Positions 35,004-47,000 of a stretch of 64,000 bases of DNA are shown here, in pieces (position 1 is the first letter of the stretch; each line of letters opens with the position of its first letter). The stretch covers positions 1,815,501-1,879,500 of the forward strand of contig JAWUZG010000138.1 in NCBI GenBank assembly GCA_036785705.1, written 5' to 3'. The position numbers were made by a program, and so were the translations under genes. Source of the DNA: Acanthornis magna (lineage: Eukaryota; Chordata; Aves; Passeriformes; Acanthizidae). The notes below the pieces were generated by a model that was given only the letters and a program-made list of their open reading frames with translations, did not search any database and had not been told where the DNA came from.

Positions 35004-38000
35004 CTGAGGATCTGGAGCTGCAGGAAGAGCTGCTGCTGTTGGAGAAGTCTGGCATATGCAGAATCCATGGGTGGAGGGGACTTCTCTGCTTTCTGGTCTG
35101 GCGGGATGTACTGGTGGTACTTGAGCTTCTTCACTTTGGGCTTGGTGTCTTTGGGCTTTTTGTGACGGTTCTTGCTGTCACTGGATGATTTGGACTGTTG
35201 GTCCAAGAAGGAAAGGAATTAGGTGTGAGAAGAGCTCCTGTCACCCCCATGGGACCTCAGAAGCCTGGGGCAGAACAAGGACAGCTCATGCTGGCACCCT
35301 GACACTCCAGCTCCAAGAGCTGCTGAGCCTGGATGTGGGAGACTCCCTTGGCACTGCATCCCATCTCAGCTCTGCTGGAGAGCACATGAGATGGAGGATG
35401 ACCCTCCCTGCCTGGAAGGTATTCCAGTGTTGCCTTATATCTCCTCCTGCTCCCAGCCCCAGGGGATGTTTTCAGTGCAGGACTCAAGCAATTGCCTCTA
35501 GCAAGGTGTACTGCTCTATTTTGTACCATTACACAATGAGTTAAATGAGTTTTTGACACAAGGTTTGTCTGCCTGCATTATTCAAAGCTTTTAAGGCCAG
35601 GCACCCAGAGCTCCCACACATTTGGGGTGCAGCACATGGACACTTCAGGCTTGAATGCAGCTGAGTGCCCTGGGCTGGTCCCTCTCCTGGGCAGCCTGGA
35701 GGCACGGGCATTACCTTCACCGCGGAGGGCACCGGGAGCGTGGGGCTCTCCTGCCCCGCTGTCGGCTTGGGGTTGTCACACTGGCTGCCCTGCCCCGGGG
35801 CAGCGTCCGGAGCATGGCCATCGGCACTGGGAGGACGATCCTGCAAGGGAGACGTGAGAGGGGCTGTTGGGACGGACCCAGGGGCTGCCCAGCCTGCTCA
35901 GGGGTACCTGGTACAATGTTTCCTCATCCCATGTCCCCACAGATGCCTCCGTGCATCCCAGTCCCCTTATGTCTCTCCCAGCTACAGTCCCCGGCTATCG
36001 CAGTCCTTTCCCAGTCCTCTGTCTCCACAGTCCTCCTTGGTTTCACCTGAGCCCCGAATCCTTGATAGGTGAGGCACTGCTGGCCCCTCAGTGTCCCCCA
36101 CGCTAGCCCAGTCCTCCCAGGTGACTTGTGGATGGCCACAATCGCTCAGGTCTTCGCCCACCCCAGTCTGCCCCAGTTCCTCCCTTTCCCCTCTGTCCAT
36201 CCCAGCCCCCCTAGTCTGCCTCAGTCCAGTCCAGTTTCCCCTAGTCCCCGCTTTCCCCCAAGCCTCCACATTCCCCCAATTTCCCCCCAGACCCTCCCAG
36301 TCCCTCCCAGTCCATCCCAGTCCCCCCAGTCCCTCCAGTCCCCCCAGTCCCTCCCAGTCCCCCCCAGTCCATCCCAGTCCCCCCAGTCCATCCCAGTCCC
36401 CCCAGTCCCTCCCAATCCCCCCAGTCCCCCCAGTCCCTCCCAGTCCCCCCAGTCCCCTCAGTCCCTCCCAGTCTCTCCCAGTCCCCCCAGTCCCCTCAGT
36501 CCCTCCCAGTCTCTCCCAGTCCCTCCCAGTCCCTCCCAGTCCATCCCAGTCCCTCCCAGTCCCCCCAGTCCCCCCAGTCCCTCGCCCCAGCCGGGCCCCG
36601 GGGCTCCCCAGCGCTGCAGTGCCCGTGCCGGCCGGCAGGGGGCGCGCCGGCCCCGCGCAGCGCCCTCCCCCGCGGGCCACAGAATCATAGACTCAATCAC
36701 AGAATCACAGAATCACAGAATTAACCAGGTTGGGAAAGACCTTTGAGATCATTGAGGTCAGCCTGTGACCCAACACCACCTTGTCACCCAGGCCATGGCA
36801 CTGAGTGCCACATCTAGTCTTTTCTAAAACACTTCCAGGGACGGGGACTCCACCACCTCTCTGGGCAGCCATTCCAATGCCAAATCACTCTTTCTGATGT
36901 CCGACTTAAACCGACCTAAACCTCCCCTGGTGCAGCTTAAGGCTGTGTCCTCTTGTCCTGTTGCTGTCTGCCTGTGAGAAAAGACCGACCCCCACCTGGC
37001 TGCACCCTCCTGTCAGGGAATAAGATCTCTGCTGAGACTTCTCCAGGCTGAGCCCCCCAGCTCCCTCAGCCACTCCTCACAGGACTTGTGTTCCAGGCCC
37101 TTCCCCAGCCTTGTTGCCCTTCTCTGGATACGCTCCAGCATCTCCACATCCTTCCTACATTGCGGGGCCTAGAACTGGACACAATACTCAAGGTGCGGCC
37201 TCACCGGTGTCGAGTATAGGCGAGGAATCGCTTCCTCGGCCGGGACCCTGCCTGTCCCGCGTGTCCCTCCCGTGCCCCACTGTCCCTCGTGTCCCTCCTG
37301 TGCTCCCTCCCGTGCCACCTGCGTCCCCTCGAGTCTCCCCTGTCCCCCTGTGTCCCCCCGGCCCCAGGACGGCTCGTCCTACCTGGGGGGCCCCGGCAGG
37401 GGCGGCGGGGGGCGGCTCGGGGGCCTTGGAGCCGGGGGCCGGCTCGGCGGGGCCCGGGGAGCCGCGGCTGCGGGGCCGCTCCGGGGACAGCCCGTCGTTG
37501 CTGCTGTCCTCCTCGAAGGCGAAGGCGTCGGCCGGGCGGGGAAAGCCGCCCTGGGTGCCTGCGGGGGCAGAGGGGCGGCGGTGAGAGCTGCAGGGGAGCG
37601 GGGAGGGACGGGGGGCTGGATGGGCCTCGTGGGGCCTCGGCCCGCACCCTCCGCCGTCTGCCCGGCCCTGGGTGAGGGCACACGGTGTCCGGGGGCTCGG
37701 CCACCTCCCGGGGCTGCGGCTGGGGGACGGCAGGGGGCCCGAGCCATGGATACGGGCGCTTGGGAGAGGCACAGACGAGGGCTCTGGGGAGCCGAGACCA
37801 TGGACCATGTTCTTTGGGAGAGAGAAGGATGAGGGGCGTGAGGAATCGGGACCATGGGCTGTGTCCCTTGGGAGAGAAGAGAGATCTGAGGAGCCAGGAC
37901 CATGGAGCATGTTCCTTGGGACAGGAAGGAGGGGTTGGAGGAGCCCGGCTGCCAGCCCAGCAGGGCTGGTGCAGACAGGTGGGACCGGTGCAGGGGGCTC

Positions 38001-41000
38001 TGCCACCCTGCCCCTCCGCTGGGCTGCGGTGGGATTGGGGTGAGAGCCCTCCCTCAGATGAGCACCCCGGCTGAACTCCCACACCATTCATGGGACCCCA
38101 TCCTCAGCAGAAGGACTAAGGTTGAAATCAGCTCAGAGTGTGATCCATCTGCTCATGGCACAAGAGCCAAGAAGGGTGGATGTGTCTGCAGGTGCACAGA
38201 GGCTCCCACATCCTGTCTCTGTCCACAGGTTTCACCCACAGGACGTGGTTCAAACCATGGCTGCTGCCTGCCTGCCAGTCCCAGGCTGCTCTGCCTGCAC
38301 AGCTCCCGCACTGTTATCTGCTAGTCAGATGGGCAAGGGCTCTTGACCCAAGGTTTTGATGATAAATAAAGTGCTGAGAAAAAAAAGTCTCATGTGGGCT
38401 TTGGAAGAGCTGCAGGTGGGGGTAGAGGAAGGAGCAGCACGGCCAGACTCATAATCTCCTCGTGCTCATGTCTGGCATTTGTCAGGCAGCTTGGCACGCT
38501 GATAGCGAGGTGACAAATGGGGAAATAGGAGGGGCCTGGGGACAAGCTTCCACCTGTCCCTGCTGCTGGTCTAGCAATGTGCACCTTCTCACCGACACGC
38601 ATTTCCTGCTCTGACCCCTGCCCCTATCTGCGAGATAAGGGTTATCTTCACTCCCTGCAGCTGCTGGTGCCAGGGTGGGTGAGGACAGAGCCCTGGCTCC
38701 ATGCCTGAGCTGCTGCCCAGGCTTGTAGAAGTGAGATCAGCCATGTCCAACTTGCTTTCTTCATATGTCCCTGGAAGTAGGGCCTATGTCCTCTCCATCC
38801 TCTCCATCAGAGGCAGCACCCAAACAGGTCTCTGAGGAGCTGCAGCATTGCATGGTCCACCTGGGCTGCATGGGAGCTGCTTCCCATGCCTGCAGGCCAG
38901 CGTGGACATCCTCTCTCGGGAAAAAGGACTCCAAGCAAGGGGGGCTTGTGGATCTGCAGGGCTCCTGCTGGGCCGGCAGGCAAGTGTGTGTTGAGAAGTG
39001 GTGCCAAAGCTGGAAGTGCAAGGGACCTCCAGGACACAGCGACAGCCCAGAGCATGACAGGAATGTGCTGCATCCTGCTGCTTGATACCATAGGCCTGAT
39101 ACTGCAGGCCATTCCCGATGGGGAATGCTTCCCTTATCTGTCCTGCTCTCACCCAGCCCGGCCTGAGCATATTGTTTCTTGATCCCGTGTCCCTGCTGTA
39201 ATCTCAGGCAGGATGGTGTTTGCTCCGGGCTGTTTCTAATGCACTGGCTATTGTCCTCTTGAGCTCGTTGGACAAAGTGATGACAAGGACCTGGTAAAAA
39301 AGGGTTCTTGTATCACTGTTCAACTATGCAGGGCACTGGCGGCCTCCTGTCACTGGGACGTTAGGGCTTTCAGTTGGGGTCTGGCACTTTGTGCTCACCC
39401 TGCCGGAGGTGATTAGAGGAACACGTCAGCTGAACTTTCCACTGTATAAACAGTTGAGATTCCAAGGTTAAAGTAAAATGATTTTAAACCCTGTCATCTT
39501 TCTGGTATTGTAAAAACAAAAGGCTTAACGTTCAGAAGTGCCAGTGCTCATCTCTGCTCTGTGTTCAGCCCTTTGCCCCAAACTGTGAGTACCACAAGGT
39601 GCCTCCGACTCCAAAAATGAGCTTGAGGATTCTTCAGCTTGGGGCTTTCTTCTGCAGAAACCTGAGGGCTGGGATGATGTTCCTGGTGCAGCTGCACCAC
39701 CTTCTTCTCATGGCACTCTATGGTACCAAGTAACTTCATGTTGGACCCTAATGTGCTGTGTGTTTCACCCTAAATGGGATGAAACTGGCTTACAGGGACA
39801 TGTTTTCCCCAGCAATGTGATAGAACAGCATTGTGAAAGGAAGAAATTTAAAACTGAATAAATAATTTTTAAGCCAGACTTTTTGTTTTTAACAATTTGG
39901 TCCCGTAAATCTCTATTTACCACGACGTCCTGGTAAGGCAGCTGGAGAGGTGCTCTATTCAAGATTCAAACTCATTTGCCCAGCCTCCAAACCTCAGCTC
40001 CAGGGGATAAAGTCATGCTCAAATTGCCTCAAATGTTTATAAAGGGGGGGGATTTTTTGAAACTTTTTTTTTTCTGCTGTTCTCTCCTTCAGTCAATGGC
40101 TGGGGAGATTTTACTTGAACTCTCCTAAAAATTCCTCTTCAGGCAGGATCCTGGAACATTTCACCTTCAAAGAGGAGAGCTGCGACATGCTGGGAATGGA
40201 GCAGCTCCAGGGCCAGGCTGGAGAAACTGCTCTATATACACAGCCTGCATTTCACAGCCCCCAAACCTAGAGCACGAAGTTATGGGGCAGGACAGAGCAG
40301 TGTCCGAGCCTGGAATATTTCATTTCATTTATGATGGTTTCTGAGATGAAATGAAAGTCAAGGTGCTTCCTGTTTCAACTCTCATTTTTGGCATCTCCTG
40401 TCATTCCAAGACCCCTTCTGTCCCAAAGCCCTGCCATTGTCCCCAGCTTGCTCTGAGCTCCAGAACACACCCTTCAAATGGGATTATGCCAGGAAATGAT
40501 CCCACGAATTGAAGAACTCTGAGCAACAGAACAAGCAGCTTCCAGGGGCAGAGCAGCTCTCAGTGCCTCATTGGAGACCTGAGTGCCAATTTGGACATGT
40601 GGAGATGGCCCCAGGCTTCGAAAATACAGGTTGTTGTCCTGTCACTGCAGGACCCTGCTGGCTTTCCTGCTCCTTTCTCTGCTTTTGGACCTCCCTGTTC
40701 TGGTACTGGGCCCTGGTGAAATTTGAGTGACCTTTTCTCTCCGTGTTGGCTCCCACAACTTCCCTGCAGCAGTGTGGGGGAAGTAATTGTGGATGATTCT
40801 TCCTCCCTCCTCTGGTGGGGGGAGGTGATGGAGAAAAAATAAGCTTAGGCATAAGGCAAGTGCTGGTAGGAGTGTACCCTGTTTGGAGGTGCAGGCCCCT
40901 GCTCATGTTCTCCAGCAACTTAGCATCCATGGGGTTCTTCCACACCCCGGGGATGCAGCGTCCTGCTCTGCTGGGTCCTGCATACCACTAGCACCAGTGG

Positions 41001-44000
41001 TAAACAAGAAGAGAGCCACAGCCTTGCTGAGCTGGGGCCATGTCACTCCCATTTGGTGGGATGTGAGAGCTTGGCAGGGCACAAGTGGGAGAATCTGGGC
41101 TGGTCTCACAACCACCTTTGTGCATTCATGTTCTCTCCGGTGCTGGAGGAAGGAGTGTCCTGTCTCCAACTGTATCACTTCTGTGCTCAAAGCCTTGGGG
41201 AGGGAAGGGGTGAAGGAAGGGAGGTTCTTTCTGAGGGAATGTGACTGAGCAATTGTGCATGTTTCACTGTCACTGCTCTGACAGCTCTGTGCTCACAGGC
41301 TGTGCTGGACTGGGCTGGTTACTGTGAAAATAATGAAATTGAAGCAATAAATGCAGCTCTTACATCCAGGTTGGACACTTCCTGCAGTCACTGTGGTACC
41401 TCCTTGTCCCCTCTGCAGCCCCTGCACCGCTCCACATGCATACACAACGCGCACGTTCGCTGTCACTACCTTTTATGGCCTCTTTCACAGCTGAGTCAAC
41501 GGGAATAATATTCTTCTCCACCAGCTCCAAAGGACCCGGCCTGAGCGCAATCTTTTCATTGAGGTCATCTGCCAGTCGGGCTCTTTTCAGCTTCATTTGA
41601 GTGGACTGAATGGACCCCTCTGCAGCTGAGTCTAAAAGGCCAAAGAGAAGCATGAGGACCGGGGGCTCCTGTGGGCACAGCACTCAGTGAGAACATGCTG
41701 CCCTTCAGCACAGCCTCTGGGGGCTGTGGCCAACACCTGAGCGTGGCTCAGCACCATCAGGATCTGTTCTGCTGCACTGGATGGGGCTGCTGGCGTTTGG
41801 GACATGGGTCCTTCTTTGAGCCTGAAGCACAATTTCTCCATTCACAAAGAAGAGCCTCTGTCTACCAGCCTGGGCTTGCAAACCCAGCCTCAGCTGAGCC
41901 TTCTCTGCAAGATTCACCAGTGATCTGTGGTGGAAACTTTGTTAACAAGCTGCCACTAACAGGGGCTGAAGGGGTCTCCAGCTCCTGCCTGCCCGGAGCA
42001 CAATGGCCCCTTGTGGGCTCGTGCAGAAGGATCCCTACTTCTGGGAAACAGCTGGAGAATAGAACCATTGGCAGTGCTTGACAACTGGAGTAAAAGGCTT
42101 ACACTGGAATTGATATTGCTGAGTCTTGGGCTGTGGACTTTTGGAGGTGACATGACTATAGTGCTCCAGGCCGTCAGGGAAGAATGAGCTGGAGAGGAGC
42201 AGAGCAAAGGCAGGTAGATCTGGAAGCTACAGCCCTATGAAAACCAGCTGAGAAGACTCCAGTTACTGAGGGGTGACAGAAGAATAGCAACTTAGACAGA
42301 AAGATTTCCTGAACAAAGCTATCTGGCTCCTTGGCACAGATGTGAATAGTGAGGGAGTGGGATTCTAAACTAGATAATTTCTCTACCCTTGAGGGTCTAA
42401 AGTAAAATCAGCTGCATGTAGGTTGTTCTAGCTCCAAAGACTGGAAGAGCTCTGGAAGAGCTACTGTAGGCAACACAAGCTACAGGGCTTTATACCATGG
42501 AAAATTCTCTGCAGGAGGTGAGGAGAGCTGGTCTAGGGCCATTTCTAGCCTCAGGTCATATAGACCAGTGAACACAAACAAGCTCCTTGGGGTGAACGGT
42601 AACAGAAGGTGTGCCTGTAAAACTTGGATGATGCAAGGTGTCTTACCTGGCCATTTTAATCACCTCTAGGTCCTGTTATGAACAAAATGGATTTGTAAGT
42701 TCATGATATGCCAAGACACAGCTCCATGAAATGCAGAGCAGGATGGACAGAGTGTGAGCAGAGGCTGCAGGTAAGGGGGTGTGGGGCAGCATGTGCATCT
42801 TGCTCAGTGCACAGCCAGGCACTCTCTGCTCTCTGCAGTCTCTCTCCCCTGGCTGGCTCTGCTTGTCCCTGTCCATGCCTGGGGACTGCAGCTGCCTCCA
42901 CGTCTGGTGACAGCCCCCAACTCCAGTCCATATTGCTTCTATTATTTAACCTAAGGGAAAGACACACTCCAGCTCTTAAAGAAGCAATGGTGCTAGCTTG
43001 TTTTAGGGATGGAAACCCAAAGGAAAAGCAAGGCAGCAACACTGAACCAGCATGGGACCCTGGCTCAGCCCTCCTGCCTGCCAGAGGAAGAAAGAAACAC
43101 AGATTGCATCCATGCTGAGAGCAGAGAGCAGCATTCACAGCTGCCAGAGAGTGATCTGTTTCTTCCAGGCAAGTGACAGGACTCAAGGAGGGAGGGAAGG
43201 AGATTGTGCATCCGCTCTGTCTCTAAGGATCTTGTTATCCCTGGAGATAACGAGGGACACTGTGGTGTTCTGCTGTCTTTGATGGGATGCAGCCCTGCCA
43301 GCTCTCTGGTTGAGAGGGAACACCAGAATGGGAGAGGAGAGAGCTGCTGTGGCTCACAGACTGATAGCAGGGCTTTTCATACAGCTGTGCTGGGGTCAGA
43401 GACTGCATGGGCTGTCACACAGAATATCCAGAATTATAGCAGCACAAACGATGTCCAGCTTTGGGAAGGTGTTATGATGATGTGCTATAGGAATGTCAGT
43501 GCCCTGGACAACAAATGCCCTGGGTTTGCTCTTCATGATCAGACACCAGCACCGGTGTCTAAGAGAGCTCTCTCTCACAGCTATTCTGTACCCCACTGTT
43601 CCCTAGAGTATCTTAAACTCTCCCACTGCCAGAGATGGGAGAAAGACTGGATGCCTTGGGGCTGTGTCTGTCAGGGAACAAATGCATGTCCTGCTTCCTG
43701 AACACCAGGTCTGGACAGAATTTCATACAACGTGTCCCAGTTGAGTCTGCCCCCCATGAGCAGCTGGGACAAAGTTAACAGCAATGAGATTCCTGAAGGA
43801 ACACAAGTGGGGCAGGAGAGACACAAATCCCAGGGCAGGAGACATGAGGAGTTTGTGGGAGAAGCTCGGGCAGTCTTACCTTGCAGAATGTGCATATTGA
43901 CCAGGTCTGACCGCTCAGGCCTGCTTCTGATCTTGTGCTTGAGATAATCTTCAGTCTGCAGAACACAAATGCAAAGTTACCTGACTAGAGCAGCAATGAG

Positions 44001-47000
44001 GTACGGAGAGCACCTGCCCCTGTGCCATCCCATGATTCTTTTGGATTTATTACAAGCTGGGTTGAGTAAGCTCCTAAATGACATTTTTCATCTCTTAGAC
44101 TCTGTTCTTGGGCAGAAGTTCTTCAGAAAGGGAACAATGTGCATGTAGCTGCTGACTGTTCATTGTACCCACTGCTGTGTCCTTTGCAATCACTACTGGA
44201 CTTCTGATGCCTGAAATGAGAACTCACAGGAAGGGTGAGACCTGTCCCCTAGGAGCGGTGGGCCTGCACACCATGACACCTTGGAGAACTGCACCAAGGC
44301 AGCTCTGGAGTGTCCTGGTAACAGTGGCTTCTGAGGGAAGCCCACCATTGCAGAGTGACATATCAGGTGGGGCAAGTCCTGGAGCCACTCAGACTCTCTA
44401 CCTAAGTCAGCCACGAGGCTTAACCTTCCTGCAGACTTGCAGTTCCTGTGCTCTGTGGTTCCTCATCCAAGCTTTGATATGGGGGTGGGAAAATCTGCTT
44501 TGCAGTCACTGCAGCTGAGCTTGAGATGGACACAGCCCTGGAGCCTTGTGCCAACTCCCTCATGGCTTTAGGAACAGAGAGGCACACAGAGGTACAGTAA
44601 CACCATCCGTAAGGGCCAAGAAAGTCAGCCTTGAGGGCAGATGACCTTAAGAACACAAATAAAAGCTTATCCCCTGGTGAAGAAAAGCTAGAGCTCAACT
44701 TAGGCAAGTTATTCACTCTTAGCTAAGCTGAGCTGCAAGAAGAAATAGTATAAAAATTGTAACTTAGTTCAAAGAGCTTAAAATCTTAAGGATTTCTAAA
44801 AGAATAGTACAAGCAGATGGAGCAAAATTAGAAATCTACAGTACAAAATGTACAGGATCATGAGAAAAAGATCTTATAAGGACTTCTGCAGCCAGGATCA
44901 GGCAATTGAAAGTCTGGTCTGTGTTCCATAAGCAGAAGAAATAATATATGCTGATATGGCTACAGGATTTAATGCCTTTTAAAACCATCCTCACTAAAAA
45001 GATAAATGGCTCTTTATCAATCAGGTGGCTCAGCCAAGAACCTTCAGCAACAAAAGAGAAGAAGGTCCAGTTATCATGGAGTTATCTAACCTGTTGGAGA
45101 ACAGGTTAGAGTGTACTCAGAGGAGTTAAATGTTCCCAAACAGTTTGAGACACACGAGGCTAGAGTAATAGCAACTATCTGTGGTTCTCCAGGAAACTGG
45201 GCAAAGGAGAGCATAATGTCTTGCTTTAAAAGAGATGGAGAGAAGAAACCAGGAAATTATAAGGCAGACAGCAAGATATTGGGCCAAGTAATCAAACAAT
45301 CTATATAAATGGATTTTGGAGACAGCAAGGAGGTGAGCAACAGCCAGGATGAATTTATCAAGAACAAATCACATCCCACCAACTGAAATTCCTTCTATGG
45401 AGAGATGACAGTTTTCTGTTAGAGGAAAAAAACAATGAATGTCATGCAGCTTGACTCGAAGCATGTTTTGACATTATCTCCCATGGCTTTCTCACATGCA
45501 AGCCAGAGAAATTTGGTCTGGATAAGACTAATATAATAAAGAAGCATAGCTGTGGATCACCAGAGGAATTGGAAGTGGCTCACAGTCTAAACAGAAGAAT
45601 ATATAAAATCCTGTTACAAAGAAATTTTTCCTGCTAGTCAATATATTAATTAATGCCTTGAATGATAGAAGACATATTCCTTAATCCTGAATCATTCAAG
45701 GTTAACAGATTACAGTGCACCATGATTTGGAGCAACTGATGATCTGACATACATGTACTACAGTTTCCATTTGGGAAGGACTGTGCTCAAGTCACAGCCA
45801 CAGCTAAGCCAGCTGATTAAGCACTGCAGTGGATGAAGACTTAATGCACCAGAGATGCTCCTTCAGTGGTCACTGGACAGGGCCTTAGGCAGAAATTACT
45901 TACTCTATGCATAAGAAAAGCATAAAAGGCTCTGGAGAATCCAGTGATCAGCAGCTGACCCACAACCCCTAACCAGCAAGGGAGACACAGCACAGGGTGT
46001 CAGCTGGGCCCTGCTCTGTGCCCCACATCTGAAAGGGTCCATGGAAGGGTCTGGGCAACAGCTACAGACATCACCATTGAGTCATGGATGGGATCAGTGA
46101 GGGGGGCTGAGGGGAGAGGAGGAGAGGTCAGCCCAGAGGTGAGATGGCTATTGGGACCCAGGATGCAAAACAACTTTTGAAAGTGCTGCAGGAAAAAAGA
46201 GACAAAGTGCTGCATGTGCACTTCAGCAGAACAGCTTGGGCTGGGAATCAGGGGCCATGTGGCAGTGGGATGTCTGTGAGTGCTCACACATCAGTCAGGA
46301 CCAGCTCAGTGGGGCTGTTCTGCTCTGGGGCAGAGGCACCACAGCCACCCCTGCAGCCCCTCTGTGTTGGGCTGCTGCGTGAGTGCTCAAGCCCTGCCCT
46401 GCCAGACAGCCCCAGGAAAGCCAGCCTGCTCTCTTTCCTCCACCCCAGAAATCTATTATAGGACATCAACTTCAAAGTCTGCTGCGCTGGCCTGATGCCA
46501 GCCTCTAATATAGCCAGTGACATGTTTAAACAAACAACGGACTTTTTATTTACTAAGGTCTTTACAACGCCTTACCCTTCCCCCCGTATTTTTTCCCAGC
46601 TTATTTCCACCAACACAATCCTGTGCTTGGACCATTGTAGGTTTGCCTGGTTCCTGTGCCAGGACAGAGCAAGCTGGTGTCTGCACCTGAGTGCAATTAA
46701 ATTCACGTAATGCATTTCCAGCTAATCCTTAGATCAGGTCCTGACTTGGGCTCAGCTCCAGTTGCTGTCCTACAGCTGTGGCTCTGCTCATGTTTCTCCT
46801 GTGACTTCAGTTCCTTTGGTCCCTGGCTGTTAATAAGCTGCATTTGTGTCTCTGGGGTGCAAATGATGAAGATTTCACATGGGAGCTTTTTAAACATCAG
46901 CTGAAGCAGAAGAGCTTCCAGAACACATGAACAGTTAGTTATCTGCTTTCTGTTTGCATAACATCAGCTTGGGGGAATATCAGCTAAACAACAAATGCCT

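Larger units (their letters stand above)
35841..37382 (-). other. MYOCD: MYOCD intron 6: minisatellite plus CR1
   Basis: Only about 1.5 kb long, this intron consists mainly of the CCCAGTCC array and a CR1 insertion, with a GC-rich unique stretch around 36,590-36,680. Confidence 0.8.

Noticed and set aside
34937..35188. Leucine-rich + strand frame
   Set aside because: It is the complement of the CAG tract and basic region of MYOCD exon 8 (CTG read as Leu).
36069..36746. Pro/Ser-rich frames of about 200-230 codons on both strands
   Set aside because: They are translations of the CCCAGTCC minisatellite and carry no protein-like complexity.
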